A stretch of DNA of 64,000 nt from an uncultured Pelagibacteraceae bacterium (GTDB taxonomy: Bacteria > Pseudomonadota > Alphaproteobacteria > Pelagibacterales > Pelagibacteraceae): contig CACJOY010000004.1 of the NCBI GenBank assembly GCA_902595125.1, positions 24,882-88,881 on the forward strand, written 5' to 3'. Position numbers and translations under genes: made by a program. The stretch's first letter is position 1, and every line of letters starts with the position of its first letter. The notes below the pieces were generated by a model. It was not told the origin of the DNA, made no database searches, and was given only the letters and a program-made list of their open reading frames with translations. Positions 34,423-43,483 of the stretch are shown here, piece by piece.

Positions 34423-35445
34423 ATGTCTGAGCCAGTTATCAAATGTGAAGGTGTATATAAAATTTTTGGAGCAAATGCTCAAAAAATGCTTCAAGATTCA
34501 AATGGAAATGTTGATGCTAAAACTTTTCAAGATAATGGTTGTATTGTTGGAGTGAACAACGCTTCTTTTGAAGTTTCAAAAGGTGAGATGTTAGTTGTTA
34601 TGGGTTTATCTGGCTCAGGTAAGTCAACTTTACTAAGATGCATCTCGAGATTAACTGATGCAACAGGTGGTAAAATTTTTATAGAGGGCCAGGACCTGTT
34701 ACAATTAAATAATAAAGATCTTATAGATCTTAGAAGAAATAAAATGGGGATGGTCTTCCAAAGCTTTGCTTTACTTCCACACAAAACTGTTGTTGAGAAC
34801 ATTGCTTTTCCACTTCAGATTAAAGGGATCAAAACTGAGGACAGTATAAATAAAGCAATGGATATGGTTAAACTAGTTGGTCTTGAAGGTAGAGAAAATT
34901 ATTTTCCTAGAGAACTTTCAGGAGGACAACAGCAAAGAGTAGGTATTGCAAGATCTTTAGCTGTGGAGCCAGATATTTGGTTTTTAGATGAGCCTTTTTC
35001 AGCTTTGGATCCATTAATAAGAAAAGAGATGCAAGATGAGTTTTTAAGACTTCAAGACAAATTACAAAAAACGATTATGTTTATTACACATGATTTTGAT
35101 GAAGCTTTAAAACTTGCGGATCGGATTGCAATTATGAAAGATGGTATAATTGAACAGTTAGACACTCCTGCTAATATTGTTTTAAACCCAGCTACAGAGT
35201 ATGTAAGAAAATTTACTGAAGAAGTACCAAGAGAAAAAGTTTTATTAATTAAAGATGTTATGGATATATCAAAAGATAATTTAGGTGACCTAAAAGTCTC
35301 AAAAGATGAAATTATAGAAAATGTTGCAGAAAAAATTCTTACACAAGAAAAATCAGTAGCTGTAGTTGATGACAAGAATGAAATTATAGGTTCTATTAAT
35401 CCAACCAAAATAATCAACACAGTTTTTGGAGGAAGAAAAAAATAG
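34423..35445 (+). CDS. tmoW: TMAO/betaine ABC transporter ATP-binding protein
   Basis: A 340-residue ATPase of the ProV/OpuA type. Walker A is at 61-69 (GLSGSGKST), then the signature LSGGQQQR and Walker B WFLDEPFSALD with the H-loop FITHDFDEAL. An N-terminal extension of about 40 residues precedes the core and a C-terminal CBS-like region (about 260-340) resembles the regulatory part of osmoprotectant importers. It lies 10 bases before the permease gene. Glycine betaine specificity cannot be excluded, but the cluster with tmm and tdm favours TMAO. Confidence 0.88.
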   Translation: MSEPVIKCEGVYKIFGANAQKMLQDSNGNVDAKTFQDNGCIVGVNNASFEVSKGEMLVVMGLSGSGKSTLLRCISRLTDATGGKIFIEGQDLLQLNNKDLIDLRRNKMGMVFQSFALLPHKTVVENIAFPLQIKGIKTEDSINKAMDMVKLVGLEGRENYFPRELSGGQQQRVGIARSLAVEPDIWFLDEPFSALDPLIRKEMQDEFLRLQDKLQKTIMFITHDFDEALKLADRIAIMKDGIIEQLDTPANIVLNPATEYVRKFTEEVPREKVLLIKDVMDISKDNLGDLKVSKDEIIENVAEKILTQEKSVAVVDDKNEIIGSINPTKIINTVFGGRKK

Positions 35446-35455
35446 TAATTAAATT

Positions 35456-37609
35456 ATGGAATTTTTAAAGAAATATCCAAAAACTTTTCAATGGTTATTT
35501 TTATTAATTGTATTCTTTGCTTTGTGCTTTGCGATTGAAGTTCCTGAAACATATAAGTTCATTAGGGGTCAAGCTGAATTTATTAAAGATCCTAATCAAA
35601 GTAGTTACATATTTTTAGGTAAAGAAGTAAGATACTATGCTTTCGATGTCTTCTGGAGATTACCTCCATTGCTTGGATGGTTACCCATTTGGATAAATGA
35701 CTCGTTATTTTTCTTAATGAACGAATGGATGCCCATTGAGGTTTGGAATGAAGATACACAAGAGTTTAAAAGTCGTCCTATAGTTTTACAAATTAGTAGA
35801 AATTTGACTGCCTTTATGACCTTTTTAATAGAATTAATAAGAGAAATTTTACTAGGAGGTCTTGAAACTATAGTTGCGTTTACAAGTTGGGATTGGATAG
35901 ATAAAAATCCATGGGCTGAACTACCAGGATTACCTTGGACTATTGTTGCAGCAGGTGCAGCATTTCTTTCATATAAGCTTAGCGGCAAAGGTCTAGCTTT
36001 TTTTGCCGGTGTAACTATGATTTATATTTCAGTGTTTGGTCAATGGAAACCATCAATGCAAACTCTTTCATTTATATTGGTTGCAGCTCCATTATCTTTT
36101 ATATTCGGTTTAGGATTAGGAATAGCAGCTTTTAAAAGTAAACGTGTAGAGAAAGCTTTATATCCAATATTATTAGTGATGCAAACAATGCCACAATACG
36201 CTGTATTGGTTCCTGCGCTAGTCCTCTTTGGAGTGGGCGATCATGCTGCAGTCATTATTACTATGGTTGTGGCAATACCACCGATGATATTATTAACCCT
36301 ATTAGGTTTAAGAGCGGTGCCACCAGAGGTTATGGAAGCAGGTAGAATGAGTGGATGTAATAATTTTCAATTAATGTTTAAAGTATTAATCCCAACTGCT
36401 AGGAGAGATATTTTAATTGGAGTAAACCAAGTTATCATGGTGTGTTTTTCGATGGCAGTTATTTCAGCCTTTATTGGAGCAAAAGGTTTAGGATTTAATT
36501 TATTATTAGCATTAAACCAATTGAATATTGGATTAGCTCTGGAGGCAGGCTTATGTATTAGTTTAATTGCAATTCTATTAGATAAGATGTCTTTAGCATG
36601 GGCAAATAAACAAACAGATTATTTTGGCAATCTTACATTCTATCAAAGAAACAAAAATCTTTTATTTTTTGGAGCTACATTTGTTATTGGAATAATACTA
36701 GCTTACATTGGAACTTTTTTATTCAAAGATACATTCAACTATTTATTTGAAATTCCACACAATAAAGGAATATCTACTGCTGATTTTTGGAATAAAGGGG
36801 TAGATTGGATTTTTGATACTTTCTTCGTTTACATTAAAGCCTTTAATACATGGTTAATTCAAGAAGTGCTTCAACCAATGAGAGCTTTATATTTAAGAAT
36901 GCCTGCAATTGCTACAATAGTATTAGTTGTAGGTGCAGGATATCTAATCGGTGGCCTACGTTCAGCTTTGGTAGTTTGTGCTTTAACTTTATTTATCGCT
37001 TTTAGTCCATGGTGGGATAGAGCATTAGTTACAGCGTATATGGCAACTTTTGGAGTTTTTGTTTCTTGTATTATTGGATTTACTGTAGGAACTTTATGTT
37101 TTCAAAATAAACACTCAGCAAATTTTATGTTAGGCGTTTGTGATATTTTTCAAACATTCCCATCTTTTGTATATTTAATTCCAGTGATGATGTTATTTGG
37201 TATAACTGATACATCTGTACTTATTGCAGTCATAGTTTATGCAACGATACCAGCAACAAGATATACAATTGAGGGACTTAGAAGTGTTCCTGCTGGCTTA
37301 CATGATGCAGCAACTATGTCAGGCGTAAATAAATTTCAAAGATTAACTAAAATAGAATTCCCTTTGGCATTCCCACATATGATGCTTGGTATAAATCAAA
37401 CGATTGTATTTGCTTTGTTTATGGTAATTATTGGAGCATTTATTGGAACAGAAGATTTAGGTCAATATATTTTAAAAGCATTATCAGATAAAAATGGTGC
37501 AGGAATTGGATTAACACTTGGTATCTGTGTAGCTTTTATAGCTTTAATATTTGATAACTTAATTAGAGCTTATGTTCAAAAAAGAAAAAAACACCTGGGA
37601 ATTGATTAA
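35456..37609 (+). CDS. tmoV: TMAO/betaine ABC transporter permease, double-length
   Basis: A 717-residue membrane protein about twice the size of a normal ProW permease. Two BPD-type transport domains are visible, one at roughly residues 190-385 and one at roughly 510-710. Each carries an EAA-loop version (PPEVMEAGRMSGCNNFQ and PAGLHDAATMSGVNKFQ) that docks to the ATPase. Thus one polypeptide probably forms the whole channel with two TmoW copies. The N-terminal 100 residues are an extra membrane-associated part. It is 10 bases after tmoW and converges on tmm with 7 bases between. Confidence 0.9.
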   Translation: MEFLKKYPKTFQWLFLLIVFFALCFAIEVPETYKFIRGQAEFIKDPNQSSYIFLGKEVRYYAFDVFWRLPPLLGWLPIWINDSLFFLMNEWMPIEVWNEDTQEFKSRPIVLQISRNLTAFMTFLIELIREILLGGLETIVAFTSWDWIDKNPWAELPGLPWTIVAAGAAFLSYKLSGKGLAFFAGVTMIYISVFGQWKPSMQTLSFILVAAPLSFIFGLGLGIAAFKSKRVEKALYPILLVMQTMPQYAVLVPALVLFGVGDHAAVIITMVVAIPPMILLTLLGLRAVPPEVMEAGRMSGCNNFQLMFKVLIPTARRDILIGVNQVIMVCFSMAVISAFIGAKGLGFNLLLALNQLNIGLALEAGLCISLIAILLDKMSLAWANKQTDYFGNLTFYQRNKNLLFFGATFVIGIILAYIGTFLFKDTFNYLFEIPHNKGISTADFWNKGVDWIFDTFFVYIKAFNTWLIQEVLQPMRALYLRMPAIATIVLVVGAGYLIGGLRSALVVCALTLFIAFSPWWDRALVTAYMATFGVFVSCIIGFTVGTLCFQNKHSANFMLGVCDIFQTFPSFVYLIPVMMLFGITDTSVLIAVIVYATIPATRYTIEGLRSVPAGLHDAATMSGVNKFQRLTKIEFPLAFPHMMLGINQTIVFALFMVIIGAFIGTEDLGQYILKALSDKNGAGIGLTLGICVAFIALIFDNLIRAYVQKRKKHLGID

Positions 37610-37616
37610 CTTTAAA

Positions 37617-38948
37617 CTATTTATCTAAAAAAGTTTTTGATGAGTCATCCATAGCAGTTGCCCATGGAGTATGATGAATAGGAGCTACTGAACCAGTTAC
37701 TGGAGATGAGAAAGATTTATTTCTGTAAGTTGAAATATCCTCAACTTTGTGATGCTCCCATTCCTTAAAGTGCTTTCTTATTAACTCAAAATCAATTTTT
37801 GGATAATCAGACATTTCATGTAGTTCTTTTGTATACTCAGTTTGAAAATCAATCATTTGATCTGGGTTTTCTAATTTCTCTTCTATTGCTACCCACTTAT
37901 TAATATCTTTCTCAATTTCATTATTATTAGGCAACTTAATTTTATTCATTATTATGTCCCTTGCATACCAAGCCTGACAGTCAAACATATTAAATGTATG
38001 AAACTGATCTTGCATTCCAAGATATAAAAGTTTTTGATTATCTTGCCATACAATACCCTTATATAATTTTGGTGGATAAAGTCTGTTACCAGTTTTTAAT
38101 TGTAAGCTTTCTTCTAAAAATGGAAAATGATGTAAATAACCAGTACATAAAATTACAACGTCAGCTTCCTGTTTAGTACCATCTTTAAAAATTGCTTTTT
38201 TACCTTCTAATCTATCTAAATAGTGTACCTCTTTCATTCCCTCAGGCCATTTAAATCCCATAGCATTGTGTCTGTATCCTATAGTAACGCTTTTCGCTCC
38301 ATATTTATTACATTGAAGTGCAACATCTTCTGCAGAATAGCTACTTCCTAAGACTATCACATTTTTATCTCTAAATTCTTCAGCGTCTCTAAAGTCATGA
38401 GAATGCATTATTCTTCCTGGAAAAGATTTCATACCTTTATATTCAGGAATGAATGGTACAGAAAAATGCCCAGTGGAAACAACAACATAATCAAAATAAT
38501 CTTTTAAAATTTTATTATTAACTTTATCTTGGTAACTAATTTCAAATTTTTCATTTTTAAATATTGTATTTATAACCCTTGTATTAAACTTTATTTTACT
38601 TTTTAAATTTCCTTTACTCACTCTTCCGATAATATAATCATATAAAACCTCTCTAGGTGGGAAAGACGGAATAGGTTTTCCGAAATGTTCATCAAAAGAG
38701 TAGTCGGCAAACTCTAAACATTCTTTAGGTCCATTTGACCAAAGATATCGATACATACTATTTGGAACAGGGTCTCCATATTGATCTGAACCAGTTCTCC
38801 AGCTATAGTTCCATAATCCACCCCAATCTTCTTGTTTTTCAAAACAAACTATTTCAGGAATTTTTTCACCTTTTTTTTCAGCATGCTCAAAAGACCTCAA
38901 CATTGATAAACCACATGGTCCGGCACCTATTATTGCAACTCTAGTCAT
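37617..38948 (-). CDS. tmm: Trimethylamine monooxygenase (flavin-containing)
   Basis: A 443-residue flavin-containing monooxygenase that oxidises trimethylamine to TMAO with NADPH and oxygen. The FAD-binding GAGPCG is at 8-13, the FMO fingerprint FPGRIMHSHDFRD at 177-189, and the NADPH-binding GSSYSAED at 201-208. The DWGGLWNYSWRTG and WSNGPKECLEF stretches are those of bacterial Tmm. It is convergent with tmoV and divergent from glpK. The same enzyme class also oxidises dimethyl sulphide and other small methylated compounds, so several substrates are likely. Confidence 0.92.
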   Translation of the reverse strand: MTRVAIIGAGPCGLSMLRSFEHAEKKGEKIPEIVCFEKQEDWGGLWNYSWRTGSDQYGDPVPNSMYRYLWSNGPKECLEFADYSFDEHFGKPIPSFPPREVLYDYIIGRVSKGNLKSKIKFNTRVINTIFKNEKFEISYQDKVNNKILKDYFDYVVVSTGHFSVPFIPEYKGMKSFPGRIMHSHDFRDAEEFRDKNVIVLGSSYSAEDVALQCNKYGAKSVTIGYRHNAMGFKWPEGMKEVHYLDRLEGKKAIFKDGTKQEADVVILCTGYLHHFPFLEESLQLKTGNRLYPPKLYKGIVWQDNQKLLYLGMQDQFHTFNMFDCQAWYARDIIMNKIKLPNNNEIEKDINKWVAIEEKLENPDQMIDFQTEYTKELHEMSDYPKIDFELIRKHFKEWEHHKVEDISTYRNKSFSSPVTGSVAPIHHTPWATAMDDSSKTFLDK

Positions 38949-39031
38949 TCAAATAATAATTTATAATAATATTTTTAAAAAATTAATTTACTAACAAAAT
39001 ACTAAAAATTAAAATAAAATAATTTCATTTT

Positions 39032-40510
39032 ATGAAAAAATTTATAATTTCAATAGACCAAGGAACAACCTCAAGTAGAGCAATTTTATTTGATTTAAAA
39101 GGTAAACCAATATTTGTTTCTCAAACAGAATTTACGCAATATTTTCCTAATGATGGTTGGGTTGAACATAACCCAGAAGAAATATGGAAAACGACTTTAA
39201 AAGTTTTGAGAAATGTAATTAAGAAAAGTAAAGTACTAAAAGGGAAAATTTTAACAATAGGAATTACAAATCAAAGAGAGACAACCATATTGTGGGACAA
39301 AACGACCGGTAAAGCAGTTTATAATGCTATAGTTTGGCAGGATAGAAGATCTTCTGAATATTGTAAAAAGTTAATAAGACAAAAAAAAGAAACAATTATT
39401 TATAATAAAACCGGATTGTTAATTGATGCATACTTTTCAGCAACTAAAATTAAATGGATAATAGATAATGTACCTAAAGCAAAAGAATTGATCAAAAAGA
39501 AAAAATTATTATTTGGTACTGTAGACAGTTTTCTTTTGTGGAAATTAACTAATGGGGCTGATCATGCTACAGACGCAACGAACGCAAGCAGAACAATGTT
39601 ATTTAATATTTCTACGAATGATTGGGATAAGCAAATTTTAAGAATACTTAAGATACCTCGAGAAATATTACCTACAGTTAAAGATTGTTCGGCCGACTTT
39701 GGTCATACAGACCCCAGTCTCACAGGCACATCTTATCCGATCACAGGAATGGTAGGAGATCAACAATCAGCAACCATAGGGCAATGTTGTTTTGAACCAG
39801 GATCTTTAAAAAGTACTTATGGCACAGGTGCTTTTGTTCTTTTAAATACAGGTAGTAAAAAAGTTTATTCTAAAAACAGACTATTAACTACAATCGGCTA
39901 CAGAATTAATGGAAAAACAACTTACGCATTAGAAGGCTCTATTTTTATTGCTGGTGCTGGCGTACAATGGTTAAGAGATAAGATAAAATTTATAAAAAAA
40001 GCTTCTGATACAGAAAAAATAATAAAATCTTTAAAGTCAAATAACGGAATTTATCTAGTTCCAGCTTTCACAGGACTTGGAGCTCCTTATTGGGCTGTAA
40101 ATGCAAGAGGAGTGCTATCAGGTTTAACTAGAGACACAGGACCAAAAGAAATTGTAAGAGCAACAGTAGAGTCTGTTGCGTATCAGACTCATGATTTATT
40201 TGAGGCGATGAAAAATGATGGTTTGAGACCAAAAATAATAAAAGTAGATGGAGGAATGGTTAAGAATAATTGGTTTTCACAATTTTTAGCTGACGTAGTA
40301 GATGTTAAAGTGTTAAGACCAAAAGTAGAAGAAACTACAGCTCTAGGTGCGGCGTTTATGGCGGGACTTCAAATAGGAGTTTATAAATCTTTAAGGGATA
40401 TATCTAACAATTGGCAAGTTGATAGAACCTTTCACCCTAAAATGAAATCATCTAATAGAAAAAGTCTTTTAAAAGGCTGGGATAAAGCTATTAAAAAAAC
40501 ATTATCATAA
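39032..40510 (+). CDS. glpK: Glycerol kinase
   Basis: A 492-residue FGGY-family sugar kinase that phosphorylates glycerol. The N-terminal phosphate loop DQGTTSSR is at 9-16 and the GITNQRETT and VWQDRR stretches that hold glycerol are present, followed by GDQQSATIGQ and the GALKSTYGTGAF-like segment. The length fits GlpK. The glycerol importer genes follow on the same strand after 116 bases, so the pathway from uptake to glycerol 3-phosphate is together here. It is divergent from tmm across 83 AT-rich bases. Confidence 0.95.
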   Translation: MKKFIISIDQGTTSSRAILFDLKGKPIFVSQTEFTQYFPNDGWVEHNPEEIWKTTLKVLRNVIKKSKVLKGKILTIGITNQRETTILWDKTTGKAVYNAIVWQDRRSSEYCKKLIRQKKETIIYNKTGLLIDAYFSATKIKWIIDNVPKAKELIKKKKLLFGTVDSFLLWKLTNGADHATDATNASRTMLFNISTNDWDKQILRILKIPREILPTVKDCSADFGHTDPSLTGTSYPITGMVGDQQSATIGQCCFEPGSLKSTYGTGAFVLLNTGSKKVYSKNRLLTTIGYRINGKTTYALEGSIFIAGAGVQWLRDKIKFIKKASDTEKIIKSLKSNNGIYLVPAFTGLGAPYWAVNARGVLSGLTRDTGPKEIVRATVESVAYQTHDLFEAMKNDGLRPKIIKVDGGMVKNNWFSQFLADVVDVKVLRPKVEETTALGAAFMAGLQIGVYKSLRDISNNWQVDRTFHPKMKSSNRKSLLKGWDKAIKKTLS

Positions 40511-40512
40511 TT

Positions 40513-40558
40513 ATTCAATTAAAAATTGAAAACAGTCTTATAAATTGAATTTTTTTTT
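40513..40558 (+). terminator. Possible weak terminator after glpK
   Basis: ATTCAATT (40513-40520) can pair with AATTGAAT (40543-40550) around a long 22-base loop, followed by eight T residues (40551-40558). The stem has little GC, so efficiency is doubtful. The T-run merges with the -35 of the next promoter. Confidence 0.35.
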
Positions 40559-40585
40559 GACATACACTCTTCGATCTAGTTTACT
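40557..40585 (+). promoter_or_regulatory. Sigma-70 type promoter of the glycerol importer
   Basis: A perfect -35 TTGACA at 40557-40562 and a -10-like TTTACT at 40580-40585 are 17 bases apart. The binding-protein ATG is 42 bases downstream and preceded by a clear ribosome site (GGGGGA, about 40616-40621). No operator was recognised. Confidence 0.65.
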
Positions 40586-40626
40586 TATTTATCTAAGAAT
40601 AACTAATAACATAAACGGGGGAAATA

Positions 40627-42345
40627 ATGATTAAGATATTAAAAACTGTTCTTGCTGTTGCTGTTACATTTTCAATCTTAACTATTTCTAATGCATCTGC
40701 AAATGCAATTAAGAAATGGTCTGACGGTGAGTTTAGTCTTTCTGTTTTATCTGCTAAAGATAGAGAGAAAGAGCTAAAATGGTTCCAAGATGCTGCTAAG
40801 CCATTCAAAGGAATGACTTTAAAAGTAGTATCTGAAGGTATACCAACTCACGTGTACGAGTCTAAGACTCTTACAAAAGCGTTTGAAGAAATAACAGGCA
40901 TCAAAGTACAACACCAAATTATAGGAGAAGGTGATGTAGTAATGGCCGTTCAAACACAAATGCAAACTAACGTAAGTATTTACGATGCATATGTTAATGA
41001 CTCAGACTTAATTGGTACGCACGCGCGTATGCAACAAGCTGTTAATTTAACTGATTGGATGAAAGGCGAAGGTAAAGCTGTTACTAATCCATATTTGGAT
41101 TTAGATGACTTCATAGGGCTTCAATTTACTACAGGCCCAGATGGAAATCTTTACCAACTACCAGACCAACAATTTGCTAACCTTTATTGGTTCAGAAAAG
41201 ATTGGTTTGATAGACCTGAAATTCAAAAACAATTTAAAGCTAAATATGGTTATGAATTAGGCGTACCATTAAACTGGTCAGCTTATGAAGACATCGCTAA
41301 ATTCTTTTCAGAAGACGTGAAGACGATAGATGGTGTTAACATTTATGGTCATATGGACTATGGTAAAAGAGCACCGGACTTAGGTTGGAGAATGACTGAT
41401 GCTTGGTTATCAATGGCTGGTGCAGGAAGCAAAGGTCTACCTAATGGAGTACCTGTAGATGAATGGGGAATTAGAATGGAGCCAGGTTCTTGTAACCCAG
41501 TAGGTGCTAACGTATCAAGAGGTGGAGCTACAAATGGCCCTGCTGCAGTATACGCAATTAGAAAATGGGATGAATGGTTAAGAGCTTATGCGCCTCCGGG
41601 AGCAGCGGCTATGGACTTTTATCAATCTTTACCATCTCTTTCTTCAGGAAATGTTGCTCAGCAAATTTTCTGGTACACAGCTTTCACGGCTTCTTTAGTA
41701 GGAAAAGATCCTAATAATAAAGTAGTTGATGCAAACGGTATGCCTTTGTGGAGAATGGGCCCATCACCTAAAGGACCTTATTGGGAAGAGGGTATGAAGC
41801 TTGGATATCAAGACGTAGGATCATGGACATTATTTAAGTCTACTGACGTTGAGAGAAGAAAAGCTGCATGGTTATACGCTCAATTTGCAGTTTCAAAAAC
41901 TGTATCTCTTAAAAAAGCTGATGTTGGTTTAACTTTCGTAAGAAAAAGTACTGTTAACCATAAACATTTTACTAAGAGAGCGCCTGAACTAGGTGGACTT
42001 ATTGAGTTCTATAGATCAGACAATAGAAATGTATGGTCTCCGACAGGTATCAACGTTCCAGATTATCCGAAGCTAGCACAATTATGGTGGCAGCATATCG
42101 GAGAAGTTAACTCTGGTACATTTACACCTCAACAAACTATGGATCGTCTTGCAGATGAGATGGACTTAGTTATGTCTCGTATGGAAGCTGCTGACAAAGC
42201 TAGTAACGCGTACGGTGGGTGTGGACCAAGACTTAATAAACCAAGAGAAGCTTCTTATTGGTTAAATCAAGCTGGTTCACCAAAAGCCAAAGTTAATGAA
42301 AAACCACAAGGTAAAACCATAGCTTACAAAGACGCTTGGAAATAA
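40627..42345 (+). CDS. glpV: Glycerol ABC transporter substrate-binding protein (GlpV-like)
   Basis: A 572-residue extracellular binding protein, larger than most sugar-binding proteins. A signal peptide covers about 1-25 (ending ASANA). The mature protein shows the long, Trp-rich pattern of the family found with DUF2160 glycerol importers. The following genes (two ATPases, two permeases, a DUF2160 protein), glpK upstream and a gpsA-like gene downstream point to glycerol, as in the rhizobial glpSTPQV system. A terminator after the gene should give extra binding protein over the rest of the transporter. Another polyol is possible. Confidence 0.83.
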   Translation: MIKILKTVLAVAVTFSILTISNASANAIKKWSDGEFSLSVLSAKDREKELKWFQDAAKPFKGMTLKVVSEGIPTHVYESKTLTKAFEEITGIKVQHQIIGEGDVVMAVQTQMQTNVSIYDAYVNDSDLIGTHARMQQAVNLTDWMKGEGKAVTNPYLDLDDFIGLQFTTGPDGNLYQLPDQQFANLYWFRKDWFDRPEIQKQFKAKYGYELGVPLNWSAYEDIAKFFSEDVKTIDGVNIYGHMDYGKRAPDLGWRMTDAWLSMAGAGSKGLPNGVPVDEWGIRMEPGSCNPVGANVSRGGATNGPAAVYAIRKWDEWLRAYAPPGAAAMDFYQSLPSLSSGNVAQQIFWYTAFTASLVGKDPNNKVVDANGMPLWRMGPSPKGPYWEEGMKLGYQDVGSWTLFKSTDVERRKAAWLYAQFAVSKTVSLKKADVGLTFVRKSTVNHKHFTKRAPELGGLIEFYRSDNRNVWSPTGINVPDYPKLAQLWWQHIGEVNSGTFTPQQTMDRLADEMDLVMSRMEAADKASNAYGGCGPRLNKPREASYWLNQAGSPKAKVNEKPQGKTIAYKDAWK

Positions 42346-42365
42346 CCCTAGGTTAATCTAAATTT

Positions 42366-42394
42366 AAAGGGGGCATTTATTGCCCCCTTTTTTT
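42366..42394 (+). terminator. Intrinsic terminator between glpV and glpS
   Basis: A perfect 10-base stem (42366-42375 with 42381-42390) including five G-C pairs in a row, loop of 5 bases, then a T-run to 42394. Partial read-through would set a high ratio of binding protein to membrane parts. It also shows that the ATPase start codon must lie after it, at 42419. Confidence 0.9.
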
Positions 42395-42418
42395 AAAGCT
42401 AAATTACAAATAATAAAT

Positions 42419-43483
42419 ATGAGTTTAGAATTAAAAAATGTTGAAAAAAAAGTAGGTATAGAAACTCATATTTATTCGACTAATCTAAAATTAAAAAAAA
42501 ACACCATTAATGTTCTATTAGGCTCCACCCTTGCGGGCAAAACAACTCTCATGCAAATTATGGCTGGTTTAGACAAACCTACATCAGGTGAAATTTGGTT
42601 TAATGGTGAAAATGTTACTGGTAAAGAAGTTCAAAAAAGAAACTGCTCAATGGTTTACCAACAATTTATAAACTATCCAAACTTTTCTGTTTTTGAAAAT
42701 ATTGCTTCACCATTAAAAATCACTGGTGTGAAACCTGATGAAATTAAACAAAGAGTAGGAAAAGTTGCCGAACTCTTAAAATTATCACCTATGTTAAATA
42801 AAAAACCCGATGAATTATCTGGAGGACAACAGCAGAGAACAGCATTAGCAAGAGCACTAGTAAAAGACTCAGATTTAATATTACTAGACGAACCATTAGC
42901 TAATTTAGATTTTAAACTTCGGGAAGAGCTAAGAGAAGAATTACCAAAGCTTTTTGAAGATAGAGATTGCATTGTTGTATATGCAACAACAGAACCTTTA
43001 GATGCATTAATGATAGGTGGAAACACTGCAACACTATTAGAAGGAAATGTTATTCAATATGGAAAAACTTTAGATGTTTATAGTAAACCTGAAAATTTAA
43101 TTTCAGCCAAAGTATTTAGCGATCCTCCAATGAACATAGCCGAAATAAGTAAAAGTGGAGAAATATTTAAAATAAAAGAAAACAGTGTCCAGTGGAAATC
43201 AAACGTAAAAATTAAAGATGGTAACTACAAAATAGGTATAAGACCACACAATATAACTACATATAAAGAAGGAAATAATTCAGTCGAAATAAATGGAAAA
43301 GTTTTGATTTCTGAATTAAGTGGGTCAGAAAGTTTAATTCACTTTACTAACGGAAAACTTAATTGGGTTTCCTTATCAAACGGTATTCAACAAAAAAATA
43401 TTGGTGAGGATACAAAATTATTTATGAATATAGATGAGTTTTTATATTTTGATGCAAATAACAGATTGGTGACCAATGGCTAA
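42419..43483 (+). CDS. glpS: Glycerol ABC transporter ATP-binding protein 1 (GlpS-like)
   Basis: A 354-residue ATPase of the sugar importer type (MalK-like, with a C-terminal OB-fold regulatory part). Walker A is at 35-42 (GSTLAGKT), the signature LSGGQ at 133-137 and Walker B LLDEPLANLD at about 155-164. At the H-loop the usual His is replaced: the sequence reads YATTEP, with Thr191 where His is expected. The ATG at 42419 is preferred because the longer frame would begin inside the terminator. It overlaps the next ATPase gene by 8 bases. With that partner it probably forms an asymmetric ATPase pair. Confidence 0.86.
   Translation: MSLELKNVEKKVGIETHIYSTNLKLKKNTINVLLGSTLAGKTTLMQIMAGLDKPTSGEIWFNGENVTGKEVQKRNCSMVYQQFINYPNFSVFENIASPLKITGVKPDEIKQRVGKVAELLKLSPMLNKKPDELSGGQQQRTALARALVKDSDLILLDEPLANLDFKLREELREELPKLFEDRDCIVVYATTEPLDALMIGGNTATLLEGNVIQYGKTLDVYSKPENLISAKVFSDPPMNIAEISKSGEIFKIKENSVQWKSNVKIKDGNYKIGIRPHNITTYKEGNNSVEINGKVLISELSGSESLIHFTNGKLNWVSLSNGIQQKNIGEDTKLFMNIDEFLYFDANNRLVTNG

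Noticed and set aside
42380..42418. Earlier start for the first glycerol-importer ATPase
   Set aside because: The extra codons fall within the terminator hairpin and T-run; the ATG at 42419 gives the normal ABC N-terminus.
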